A program made the translations under genes and the position numbers. Below, piece after piece: positions 11,452 to 23,707 of a stretch of 64,000 bases of DNA; within the stretch, counting starts at the first letter, position 1, and each line of letters opens with the position of its first letter. Source of the stretch: Archivesica marissinica (taxonomy: Eukaryota > Mollusca > Bivalvia > Venerida > Vesicomyidae); the NCBI GenBank assembly GCA_014843695.1, contig CM026395.1, positions 51,966,935 through 52,030,934 of the forward strand, written 5' to 3'. Under the pieces are notes generated by a model that was not told where the DNA came from, ran no database searches, and saw only the letters and a program-made list of their open reading frames with translations.

Positions 11452-12265
11452 ACCCCGTTTTATCAACAACGTCGGTCGCAAGTCGGTCTTATCTTAAGAC
11501 CGCTACTTGCGACGTTTCCTGTGACACTCGTACGACCGTTTTATCAACACGGTCGTAAGTCTTCGGTCACAGCTAAGATTTTCTTTCGTCGTACGACCTT
11601 AAAAACAGTGACACAGTCCGAAATGTAAACTTCCGGTGCACGCATCTTCGCGCGCAAATGTAACATCGGACATGTTTAAAACACGGCGCCCCTGTATATA
11701 TTATTCATAACTTCTTTATTTCTTGGAATATGTTAATATTTCTTATATCGAATTAAACCTTACGCGCAGGCCTCTCCAGACATGCAATATATATTAAATC
11801 CAATATGACGTAGTTGGTCAAATCCGTAGAAGAGATTTTTTAACACGCCGGTATTGGAAAGGAAAACACGGCCCCACTAAATCTTCCTTGTTACTGTGAA
11901 TGTATAATCTATTTCAGTATAACTGGTATGATTCCATCGTGCAACAATATTTTAAATCTGATACGTTGTTTTCATATATTGAATTGTTAAACATTTCAGA
12001 CTTTTTATTATACTTTAAATAACTTATACATCGTTTTTGCGTAAATGCAAAACAGTGCTCCCACCCCAAAACTTCTTTGCTAATAGGATAATGTTGTTAA
12101 ATATTATTTCATTTTCAAGGGTATGTTCCAGATTTGTGTCTGTAAATAATGTTGAGGCAATTGAATAGGGCCTACGGTATTTACATGTTACCACACTATC
12201 TAGTGACGTAAATACTGAATAGACTCCATTCATTAATACACACTTTTGTATCAGCATGTCTTTTT

Positions 12266-13265
12266 CACAGGGATTCGGCACGTTTGGGAGTACTAGTATA
12301 TATATTTAAGTACAGGGATTCTACTCTGTGGGATGTCAGATTTCGCATCGATCAGTAAAATGGCCATATCTGAAACAATTTTGTACAAAGCTGTCCAAAT
12401 ATAACGCCTATCCCGAGTCTTTATATTGTTCTTCAAATAAAACACAACTTTAAGCTGCATGCATGTATACTTTGCAAACAATTGCCACATACATTGGCCA
12501 TAGCAGGTCACATTTCCATACTAGGACACGGGTTCTGTCAGCAACAAAAAAAAATCTTCGACTGGAGAGTTTTAACTGTGAATAACATTATCAATAAAAT
12601 GTGTTTCCACTAACCTGTATGTTTATTCGGCAAAAATGTACGTCAAAAAGAGATTTCGTAGCATTTTCAATTTGTTTTGAAAATTTCTAAAGCGGCGCAA
12701 TTCGCGTTGAAACCAGCGTTGAAACGAGCGTTCTGATTGGATTATTAGAATGTAACAAGATGTTTTTTTATATATGAAGAACAATCATAATCCAATCAGA
12801 ACGCTCGTTTCAACGCTCGTTTCAACGGGAATTGCGCCGCTTTAGAATTTTTCAAAACAAATTGAAAATGCTACGAAATCTCTTTTTGACGTACATTTTT
12901 GCCGAATAATCATACAGGTTAGTGGAAACACATTTTATTGATAATGTTATTCACAGTTAAAACTCTCCCGTCGAAGATTGTTTTTGTTGCTGACAGAACC
13001 CGTGTCCTAGTATGGAAATACGACCTGCTATGGCCAATGTATGTGGCAATTGTTTGCAAAGTATACATGCATGCAGCTTAAAGTTGTGTTTTATTTGAAG
13101 AACAATATAAAGACTCGGGATAGGCGTTATATTTGGACAGCTTTGTACAAAATTGTTTCAGATATGGCCATTTTACTGATCGATGCGAAATCTGACATCC
13201 CACAGAGTAGAATCCCTGTACTTAAATATATATACTAGTACCCCCAAACGTGCCGAATCCCTGTG
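12266..13265. mobile_element. 1000-bp palindromic DNA transposon, 8-bp TSD
   Basis: The element is almost entirely two inverted arms (12266-12745 and 12787-13265) around a 41-bp centre. The ends read cacagggattcggcacg. It is flanked by gtcttttt at 12258-12265 and 13266-13273, and the sister sequence at 39920 has this 8-mer once, uninterrupted. The 8-bp duplication fits hAT, Mutator-like or P superfamilies; the very long arms favour a foldback Mutator-like element. It has no coding capacity. Confidence 0.85.
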
Positions 13266-13380
13266 GTCTTTTTATAACGGCGATTCTAGCATATATAATA
13301 TACAAATGTACAAGCTGTCATAGACTGGTCATACATTAGTCGTATATATCTGTGTGATGAGATTAATAGATCAAATACAG

Positions 13381-13691
13381 ACGGGTCAATAGTTCAGTGG
13401 TGAACACATTGGTCTGTAGATCCAAGGTTCGATCACCAGTCTTTAAGTCAGTGAATGGGTCTCTGTTTGTTTTTGGGGTTTAATGTATCACCAACAGCTC
13501 AAGTAATATGGTGACCTTCCAGCTATTATTGGTGGAGGAAGATCCTGGGCGCCCCTCCATACAGTATGTCAAGTGTGAAAGGTCACCTGCCTGGGTAGAA
13601 CCACAAACATTCCGAATAGTTTCCTTGCACGAAATAATCCGACACCCCCGGTGAGAGTCTAAACATCAGCTGTGAGGGGCAAGTGATTCGT
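13381..13691. mobile_element. SINE A (minus) joined to an opposing tRNA-like SINE head (plus)
   Basis: On the plus strand, an A box (tagttcagtgg) and a B box (aaggttcgatcacc) at 13390-13440 form a tRNA-like head. On the minus strand from 13691, SINE A reads cagctgatgtttagactctc, the satellite-source segment ccaccaataatagctgg (near 13535), and aaaccccaaaaacaaacag. The pair recurs inverted at 39480-39830, so it was already in the ancestral Harbinger monomer. Confidence 0.65.
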
Positions 13692-13699
13692 TCATATGG

Positions 13700-14569
13700 G
13701 CAACCGACGATAATTAAGCTCAAAAACACAATAGATCAAAGACGATGATAAATGGTCGCTTTAATTACCACATTGTTGTCAAGTTAACTTGGACGGTAAG
13801 TTATATTGAAACTAATTATAACTAGCACAATCGTGGATGTTAGGAAGTAGAAATAAAACAACGGAACTATTCTAAATTTCATTATTTATAATGCCAGTGC
13901 AAATATACACCAATATAATTTTATAATACATATAGAGATACATATTGACACTTGTTACATTACTGATAATATGGGTAATGCAGTTTTTAATCCTCGCATA
14001 TATGGAATAGAATTAGCATAGAATTGACAATATGAATTGGTTCAAACAATATTTATTGCAAACCATAAATCACATATAACATACAACAACATACATAATG
14101 AAAAGGATTAAGCAGGAAGCTAAAAGTAACTTTGAATTTGTGGTACAAAGAATGTGTTTGTTGAAATGTTGGCAGCACGTACGTTTACGGACTCGAGCAA
14201 AGTCATTTAATACGTCTTTTATGACGTCACATATTGTTGTCTAAGTACGATTTAGCCCATGGCACAGTTGCATTATTTTCTATCATAAAAACACTTTTCA
14301 GCCAAAATAAAAAGAATTTTTTTGTTAAGTGAATGATCGAATAATACTTTACTCAAAAACATAGAAAGCTATTAATATCACTCGTGGCTAGCTCCACACT
14401 TGGTAATAATGATTTCATTGTTCATACGGTGAAATATTATTCGATCATACACTGAAACAAGCAAATATCCTCTTATAATTATATCGTAGGAACAAGAAAG
14501 AAAAAACAATAAAAAATTAATCACATGGGCTTTTTACCCCGTTTGAGACCCCGCTATACCATATTAAAA
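13700..14569. repeat. Harbinger arm sequence without recognisable genes
   Basis: This stretch is the inverted counterpart of 36220-36512 plus 38823-39300. No protein frame is recognisable. Position 14235 is the empty-site equivalent for the LINE inserted in the right arm. Confidence 0.7.
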
Positions 14570-14760
14570 TGACTAATATCATAGTCTTTCAGATGAGAAT
14601 TTAAACAGAGGTCTTGTGCCGGTGCTTTACACAATGCAAATAAAAGAACCAGAGGAGACATCATTGCACTATCCTCCAAATCTAATATAACTAATCTCTT
14701 CAGTAGGTGTCGCTATAATGGGCAACTGGTAACTATGATAAATAAACGTAAAACACTCAC
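14570..14760 (+). mobile_element. SINE V body without a tRNA head
   Basis: The sequence ctttcagatgagaatttaaa, then aaaagaaccagaggagac, then cactatcctccaaatctaat and gataaataaacgtaaaacac parallels the complete SINE at 58997-59277. The central cagatgggacgttaaaccga word of that copy resembles the conserved domain of V-superfamily SINEs. The inverted sister copy is at 36010-36215. Confidence 0.65.
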
Positions 14761-15673
14761 AGGTATTCATGTATTATGTATATCAACATATATATTGCAT
14801 CGGATTGCTTTGTGTAATGTTACAGCTTCTGTTACAGTGTAGTGGGAAGTATATTGAAGCAGTTACATTTTCACACCAAAGTCTGTCTGTCACACCCTAT
14901 GCAATCTGATACAACAACTTATATTTACTGTGAATCTATTTTCGTGTTTTGTTGCATCAACATTTCTGATTTCATATTGAAGATTTGTTGCACAAGATAT
15001 AGATTGAAGATCTGTAGTGAACACAGTATGATAGCTAATCTTGTTTGTACACAGGCTTCAATACCATATAATTATCAGGGTGTTTTCATGCACATCTAAT
15101 TTTGCTTGTTTGGCATACATGTGCCTTATTATATAGTTTCAAAGTTTCAAAGTTTTATTTGTTTAAATCCAGAAGGTCTCAGACCCATGTGGCATACATG
15201 TACATATACACAAATATGGCGACAGCAATTCATTATATCAATATATCTAATTAATTATATAATACTAAAGCAAATATTTATATGTGATAATATGTTATAA
15301 TATAGATGAAAAAATCTTTAATAATATAAGTTACGTGGGTACATTGCATCTTAATATATACATTAAAATTAGAACGTACAGAAAATGGTACAAATTGCAG
15401 GAAGATTGACTTGAATAGATTGGAGAAACAATAAATAACACGTAGTACTCTATTAATTTATTCTAACTACCAATTTCAAGCATTTCTGCATTACATAACG
15501 TTCCATGCAAAATATTTGACACTAAAGTATATGTATATTCTTTTATTCTTAACACCAATAACATTTACTTGTACTTACCATGTTTATGAAAGACGTCTAT
15601 TAAGGTACATAAATCAAGTTATATTGGTATTATATTGGACTTATCATATAACATATTATATTCTAACACGTTA

Positions 15674-17972
15674 TTATCTAGTATACAACTCATTTGTCCT
15701 AAGGGTAAATGATTTTTCTATATATATACTTAAATTTTTAATAACCTGTTTATTTTCACTATTAATTAATTCAACAAATTTATGCATATTGGGACGCCTC
15801 CAGTAATATCTCGGAATAAACAGCTTTCTCAAATCACAATACAAGTTACATTCTAATACAAAGTGAAATTCATCTTCTAGACTATTACATGAGTTACATT
15901 TTCTTTCATTTACTGGTGTACTTAATGGTTTTGTCCATCGACCAGTTTCAATAAAAAGTCTGTGTGACGATAAACGTAAACGGGCTAAACATACACGAAA
16001 TTTCTTAACAGTAACAATATCTAAATACGGTTGAAACCTATGATGTGAAACATATCTATAAAATAACGCCCTACTCGATTCGTTCAGTCTACCTGACCAG
16101 TTTTGTAAGAACTGGTCTTTAATTCTTTGTTTTACAGTAATTAAAAATAAGTCAACATTTCCAACATTTTGAGAAAGCCAAGCTTCATAAAACCCAAGAG
16201 TACATAATAAATCTCTAATTAATGAACACAAGTGTGTCCTGTTAGGGTAAGCTGTTGCGTCTTGCATCAACATTAAATACACTTTTTTAGCATATTTATC
16301 TTCATTTGTACTTAAAATCTTACTCCAAAATTTTATAATATTGAAATATCTCATATTCTGTAGTGGCAATCTACCTAAATCACCGTAAATAAAATCATTT
16401 TGTGTGTTTTTCTTTACTCCTAATAAACGTTTGCAAAATTGCATATGTAATCGTTCTATCGACTTACCTTTATGAAAACCCCATATTTCACTGCCATAAT
16501 TAAGAATGGGTAAGATTAGCTTATCAAACAAGTTTAACCTATGTTTAACAGATATATCAGTAAACTTATATAAATATTTTTCCACTTTAAAAATAGCTTT
16601 AAGTGCTTGACCAGCTAATGTACTTTGAGCTTCAGAGAATGAGCCACCTGTAGTGAAAACTATACCAAGGTAAACAAATTTATTGACAATTTCAACAATA
16701 CAACCATCATAATAAAAGTTCATGTTTTCTGGTAAACGACCACCTTTCCTGAATATCATAACCTTGGTTTTGTTGGTATTAACCACCAGTTTCCCTTTAT
16801 TACAATATTCCCGTAATAAATCTAGACTACCTTGTAATTCTGCACTATTAGTTGCAAATATGACTATATCATCAGCATACAGTATTAAAAACACTTTGAA
16901 CATATTAACATCGATACAATCAAACCCATGTTTAATAAACATATCTTCGATGTCATTGATATACATTGCAAAAAGGAAAGGTGATAAACATTCACCCTGT
17001 CTAACGCCTAGCATGACTTCGAAACTGTCACTTAACTGGTTATAATACTTAACTCTTGATTTCACAGCTATATACATCGATTTAATAATGTTTAAAATGT
17101 TTCCTCTGATACCTAGTTGAATTAATTTGGACCATAAATGATCACGATTTACATAATCAAAGGCTTTACTAAAGTCTATAAATGCACAATATAAATGCTT
17201 ACCACTATTAATCACATGATTTATTAAACCATGTAAAACAAAAATATTATCCACCGTACCTAATTTCGAACGAAAGCCTGCCTGTGCCTCTATATACATA
17301 CTATAAATGTCAGCCCATTCTGTTAATCGGTTATTTAAAACACTTCCCTAATGTACTAAGCAATGTTATTCCTCTATAGTTATTTTCATCATTTATACTG
17401 CCCTTTTTATGTAACGGAACTACAAAACCATCTGACCAGGACTCGGGAAAATACCCAATTTCAAAAATCTTATTAAATAATGATAGTAAATATGGCAGTA
17501 AAATACATTTACCATGTACAAAGAACTCATTTAAGTACAAATCAGGACCGCCACTTTTATTTGGGCTTAACTGATTAATTGCTTTTAACACATTTTCTGT
17601 CGTAATTGGTAAATTTAATTCTTCAAACATAATATTAAACTCCTCTCTTTCATATCTATCAACAACATATAAGACATCTTCATCGGGACTAAAGAAATGA
17701 TCATCAGGGTTATTCACTGATTTAAAATATTGTTCAAAAACATCCAATGAAATATTAGATTCCTTAACACCAGCACAGTTCTTAAGCATTTTCCAGTACA
17801 ACTTTGCATTTTTATGTTTGGCCTCTATTAATTTACTAGTTTCACTTTTGTCATACTCATATCTAGCTTTACGTAAACAACTTTTATATTGTGATCTAGT
17901 ATTAACCATGTATATTCTATTTGTTTCCGTTTTGTCTACCCTATTAAATTTAACGCAGCGTTTATAAAACAA
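15674..17972 (-). pseudogene. LINE1 ORF2: reverse transcriptase and C-terminal region
   Basis: Two minus-strand frames (17972-17331 and 17299-15674) together encode the RT half of ORF2. The first ends in the NYRGITLLS motif. A frameshift near 17340 separates it from the second, which has FIDFSKAFD (residues 40-48), a VRQGECLSPFLF stretch (99-110), the catalytic YADD (141-144) and, near the C terminus, a C-x2-C...H-x4-C zinc-knuckle-like motif. The product would copy its own RNA at a nicked target site. The frameshift and the upstream stop at 18140 make this copy inactive. Confidence 0.85.
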
Positions 17973-18139
17973 TCGTCACTTGTCATCACATTCTGATGTA
18001 TACCAGTTCTGTCCGACTCAACTTAAAATAAGGCGCTAGTATTATATAAATTGTTTAAACAAAGGGAGGACAACGCAATCAATAATATCAGATTAGATTA
18101 AAAATACAACTATTAATATCGTCTATTACAATGCTTTGA

Positions 18140-18404
18140 CTATATTGTAGGAAACGCTTCTAACTTAACTTGTAGTAGTATTTGAAGAAAGCTATCAATT
18201 ATTCGTTGAAGTCCTCTGTGCCATGTATACTTATAGTCTATATGCTCGTGTTCTTTATTTTCAGGTTTAATATTCAATCCTGGTACATCAAATACTAATG
18301 TAAAATCAACTAAACAGTGATCAGATAATATACTAGGATCAGCAATATTAAAATAATCAACATACTGAAATAAATTCTGTGTGCTAATAACATAGTCAAC
18401 AACA
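18140..18404 (-). pseudogene. LINE1 endonuclease, C-terminal fragment
   Basis: Minus-strand translation starting at 18404 begins VDYVIS and contains LSDHCLVDF, the conserved SDH block at the end of the APE endonuclease. It continues without a stop to TAG at 18142-18140. It directly continues the endonuclease fragment that breaks off at 22948; the two halves are in frame once the 18405-22947 transposon and one ACA are removed. Confidence 0.8.
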
Positions 18405-21400
18405 TAGTAGGGTTCTTTTAAAAGAAAAATGTCAAATAAAGGAATTAATTCCTACAAAGGCGATTTTTGGTATATGCAATATATAGGGTGTTTTACCTAA
18501 TATAGTAAAAGTCCACCACAGTCTTCCGATGTTAAATGCCCTTTTTTGGGGTAAAAAGTTGAAAATGTAGACGAAATGGTAAATTTCTGGAATCCGCCCA
18601 TAACTTCATCCATATTTGTCTGAGGAAGTTGAAAATTGCCAGGAATGTATAAATGAATATTGCGCAAATACTAGAGACATTATCGTTTTCGAAAAAAAAT
18701 CCAATATGGCTGCAAAATCCAAAATGGCCGCCAAAAATGTCTTTTTTCAAGCTTTACCGACACAGTTTTCATTAGCTAGCTTAATGTTTATTGTAAATAT
18801 TCATGACGCCACATGTTTATATCAACAATTGATGCAGAGAAGCAGATAGAAGAATTCAAAAGAGCGCAAAGTATTTGATTGACACTCTTCACAACCTCGG
18901 TTTCTGCTGTAGTTACAAAGAGGTTCAGAGATATGAACAAAACGCTGCTGTCAGTAACTACTCCGATATACCCGGACATACTTCAGACCAATTTGTGCCG
19001 ACAACGTTGACCACAATATCCAGACTATAGATGGCCATGGAACCTTTCATGGAATGGGTGTCATTGCAGCAGCGACGCCAGGTGGAACATGTAATAAAAC
19101 TATTCCCAGACTGAAGATATCAATGACTGAACTAAATGAGATTGGCAAGATCAATGTGCACTTTTATAGTCCAACGAAAAGCTCCGATATGAGTTATGGA
19201 ACGTTATCTGAACTTCCCAGTACCATGGATGATACATCAAACATAGATATCCTCTGGAAGACGACGTGGTTGTTAAAAGATGATCGAACATCTTGGAGTG
19301 GAAGCATGCAAAGGATTAATACCAATGGTGAATACCCAGGTCAGCCATCAGTAGTATTCATGCCCATGATTGATCTCAACCCAAGCGACGAGACATGTAT
19401 ATATATATTCAACGCTGATCTGGGTCAGCCAGCATGCAAAGCAATATAATGTGACGCCTGTGTTAACATTCGACCAACCTCTGTGGTTCAAGGCAAATAT
19501 GATTGTTAGTACAGAACCATCCAGCAGTGATGTCAGTAAGGTTGTTGTTCGATTAGGAGGATTTCACACGGAAATGAGCTTCCGTGGTGCTGTTGGACAC
19601 ATAATGAATGACTCGGGTCTCCAGGAAGTAATCACAACAGTGTATACGGAAAAGGCAGTGAGTCATATGCTTACCGGAAAAGCTGTAGCTAGAGACTTAA
19701 GAGGTCATGGACTGGTTGACATGGCCCTCCAGTCACTCATAGTGTGTGAAATGTTTAATCTCGACCTGATTGGTAGAGATCTGGATAAAACTGATGGCCA
19801 GGAACACGAAGCAGAAGGAATTTATCTTGAGGACATTGAGAATGTCGCACAGAGCAGTTCACAATCTGTAGAACATGAGGATAGTATTCCACAGCATCAC
19901 AATGATAGTACCTCAACACATGGGAAAAGTAAGAATATCTCTGATGAGATGAGGAATGATACAGTTTCGAAAACTGATAGAGAATCGACAATGGATGGGA
20001 TTTCGCATGAGATTGACGCTGATTTAGAATATGCTCTGGAATTGTTTGACAATGTATTGACAGGAGAAATAGGCATAGAACAGGCATGTAAAGATGAAAT
20101 AGTCACAAAAATTCAAAGCAGAATGGATGCATATTGTGACAAAATACCAGCTAACAGTAGAACAGCACGATTGTGGTTGCAATATATTGAAATGGTGGAA
20201 TTACTGAGAGAATTCATAAAAGCAGAGCGAACAGGAAACTGGCAGTTACACCTGAAGACATTAAGGGCCATGTTACCATATTTCACAGCATCTGGGCATA
20301 ACTTATATGCCAAATCAGCCTATTTGTATCTAGTGAAAATGAATGCCTTGCAGAAAACACACCCACAGCTCTATGAATATTTCATGAAAGGGTTTCATGT
20401 TGTTAGACGGAGTGATAGGTATTGGGCTGGATTGTCGACAGGTCTAATGATTGAGCAGGTGCTTATGCGGAGTTTGAAGAGTGCAGGGGGACTGACTCGA
20501 GGTAGAGGAATGACTGAGATACAAAGAGCCGTGTGGGTACTCTCTCGACCTGCAACATCGTCTATTAATGAAGCAATGCAAACCTTCTCTGGTACGATAT
20601 ATACCTCAAGTGAACAACACAAAGATACATACTTATCAGTGCGAAAGCGATATAAAAATGACATGCAAGTGGTAACCGAGTATCTACTTGAACGAAACCC
20701 ATTCAAAACCGAAAATGATCTCAAAAGCATAACAAGTGGGGTAGTGTCGTATGACAGTACTGCTGATCAGGCAACGCAGATTGGAGAGAATATTGTGACA
20801 AAGATGGCTGGCCAAAAAGTAAACGAGTTCTCGTTCAAGAGGAAAGATGCAGTCGTGCCTATGAATGATAAATCTGCGTTCAAAATTGACGAAGATACAG
20901 TCAAGATCGACCCTCAGTTGTTGTTCCAGAGATTAGTTAGTGTGGCTAACAGAATGACTAATGAACCCGATCTTCCACTTACATATGAGTTATGCACACA
21001 CCCACCGGCATTATTTGAATCATCCATACAAATGAGAGTAGCAGACAAACCTGTATTAGGGAATGCTATGAAGTCAGCCGACAATCCTAGTCCGAGAACA
21101 CATGATCCTGGTGATAGTTATCATGTTGTTGATGGTGGTATGTTGCTGCAGTGGATTCCTTGGGAAAGTGGTCAGATATTTGAAGAAATGTGTTCTACAT
21201 ACGTCCAGTTTGTGCAGTCTAGGTACACCAATTGCATTGTTGCCTTTGATGGTTATGACAATGGGCCAACTACTAAAGACAGCACTCATGGTCGTAGAAC
21301 TGCAGGAATGGTTGGTACAGAAGTAAGATTTACCCAATCCAGCACATTTAGAGTGAAAAAGAAAACATTTCTAGCTAACCCAAACAACAAACAGCTCTTC

Positions 21401-22947
21401 ATAAACATGTTGTCAGGGAAAATGAACAGTGAGGGCATAGAAACATCACACGCCGTTGCCGATGCCGATTTACTCATCGTATTAACAGTTGTACGCCGTT
21501 CACATTCAAAACCAACCATATTGGTCGGAGATGACACTGACCTATTGGTGTTATTGTGTTATCACACATCACATGACTTGCACCCTGTATATATACAGCC
21601 TAGGCCCAAATTCAACCGTAGTATATGATGGGATATACACAAACTACAAGCGTACCTTGGCGACGATGTTTGTAGGAACATATTGTTCTTACATGCTGTG
21701 TTGGGGTGCGATACGACGTCAAAAGTGTATGGCTTAGGAAAAGGGACTGTTCTGAAAGCATTTGAAAAGAGTGAAGTATTCCGTCATGTGGCATCAGTGT
21801 TTCATACACCACCAACAGAGGTGACAAAAGAGAATATTATCAGCAGTGGGGAACAAGCTCTCGTGTATCTATACAAAGGCAGTCGTGGAGAAACATTGGA
21901 CAGCTTACGTGTGAGCAAGTTTGTCGATAAGGTAGCCAAAAGTACCATGTTTGTTGATCCGAAACACAGCTTGCGAGTTTACCTGCAAGTACAGGACTGG
22001 AAATGTGATGATGCACTGAATCCAACGGACTGGGGCTGGGAACTAGTTGGAGACAGGCTATTCCCTGTGACAACTAGGAAAGGTCCAGCTCCAGTACATA
22101 TACTGAAGGTTGTGCGTTGTACTTGTTCTAGTGGCTGTAAAACAAAGGCATGCAGCTGCAAAAAAGTTGGCCTTGAATGTAGTGCTGCATGTAGTTCCTG
22201 CAAAGGATTTAGTTGTGAAAATTCAGTACATCCAGACTTTGAACCTGACTACTAGCAGTTTACATTGTGCATAACTGTCTGCACATAAAATAGATTTGTA
22301 ATCATCTTGGAATGTGAATTTGATAGTACGCTAATTGAGAACCAGTACCAGTTTTAACATTTCCTATGTTTGTTTTCTGCGACCACATTGTCAAATCCAG
22401 ATTATTACAATAATGTATACGCGTAATATTCATTGATGCTAATTTGCATAGTTCTGTGTTTTGATGCCATATTGGATATTCTAAATTGACCAGCAGCAAT
22501 GGACTCTCATGACCTTTTCACATGTTGTATTTCACATTCTATACAATAAATACACCATACAATTGTTTATGTAGGACACCATTACTTTGTATATGTAAAA
22601 ATATTGCTATATCTTGAAAAACGAATTTTCGGCGGCCATTTGGATTTTTGCCACCATATTGGATTGTTTTTGAAAACGGTAATGGCTTTAATCTATGCGC
22701 AATTTATATTTATACTTCCATGGCCAATTTTAACTTCCTAAGACAAATAAAGATGGAGTTATGGGCGGATTCCAGAATTTCGCAGTTTTGTTTATATTTT
22801 CAACGTTTTACCCCCAAAAAAGGCATTTAGCATCAGAAGACTGTGGTGGACTTTTACTATGTTAGTTAAGACACCCTATATATTGCATATACCAAAAATC
22901 GCTTTTGTAGGAATTAATTCCTTTATTTTCATAAAAGAACCCTACTA
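18405..22947 (+). mobile_element. 4.5-kb nuclease-encoding DNA transposon, ACA TSD
   Basis: The terminal inverted repeats start TAGTAGGGTTC and extend imperfectly for about 350 bp; both copies contain ggaattaattcctacaaa and atatgcaatatatagggtgt. The element is flanked by ACA at 18402-18404 and 22948-22950, inside a LINE endonuclease that becomes continuous when the element is removed. It carries one long, damaged gene for a FEN1/XPG-like nuclease. Short 3-4 bp duplications and an XPG-type nuclease recall Academ elements, but I see no DDE transposase domain, so that assignment is tentative. Confidence 0.8.
18860..22255 (+). pseudogene. FEN1/XPG-like nuclease with C-terminal CXC domain
   Basis: Homology is visible in three frames from about 18870: an N-terminal part ending in TSDQF, a frame with HGTFHGMGV (about 19030-19400), and a long frame from about 19410. 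Nuclease signatures follow in order: VVDGG (about 21124), VAFDGYD (21239), VADADLLIV (21458), GDDTDLLVLL (21527) and LGCDTTSKVYGLGKG (21704). The last matches the GCDY...GIG helix-turn-helix region of FEN1/XPG enzymes. A cysteine-rich CXC (tesmin-like) segment lies at 22119-22230. Frameshifts near 19005 and 19400 and an in-frame TGA at 21626 inactivate it. Similar uncharacterised proteins are, from memory, common in marine invertebrates. Confidence 0.75.
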
Positions 22948-23681
22948 ACACTTGACCCTCTATTTCCAACAAATGTATAGCAACCAATATTTTTGTCGTT
23001 ACCAAATCGACCGTTTAAAATACGTAAACCTGTTTGTCTACACAAATCCAACAAAACTAAACCATTATTATTCAAGCGGCCTTTATCTTGTGAATAACGT
23101 TTAATATATCCATCAGTATAATAATCGTCTGGCAAAACATCAACATGAGAGTAATTATCATCAACGACATAGTCTGGACACTCAGAGGTATGCGAGTTCA
23201 TATCGCCGCATAGAATAAAATTAAAACCATTTTCATGTTTTGAATCTAAACTAACAATATGCTGGAATAATATGCCATAGGTACTGGATTCGATCATGGT
23301 TTGTCGGCTGCTCTGTTCAGGTATAATGTAGCATAAACAAACAAATAAGTCATTATGTAGGCCAAGTTTAAAACCGTTTATCTTAATACAAATAATATCA
23401 TCTTCACTATGAAAAATTGCAGTATCACAGGAGACGAACTCATTTCTAACGTATATAATTATACCACCTGAGGAGCGTTTGCTAGAGGCTTTATTTTCTG
23501 ACCTGTTTAGATTAAAATGCTCGAAACATTCAACAGATAAATCCGAAAATTGATTGGCCCAAGTTTCCGTAAATAACACAATGTCATGATTGTTAAATAT
23601 ATTTTTTATTTCTGGAGACAGTAATTTATTTGTCCGTTTTGTTGAAATACCCTGAATGTTCAATAATGCACAACGCAGCAA
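22948..23681 (-). pseudogene. LINE1 endonuclease, N-terminal fragment
   Basis: The minus-strand frame starts with an ATG at 23681, 26 bp after the ORF1 stop, a typical LINE ORF1-ORF2 spacing. It carries the APE blocks LNIQG, LFTETW, FILCGDMNSH and CYTFVG. It breaks off at 22948, where the DNA transposon begins, and resumes at 18404. The enzyme would nick the target DNA to prime reverse transcription. Confidence 0.85.
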
Positions 23682-23707
23682 GACCTTCTCAGTGTTGACC
23701 TATTGTC

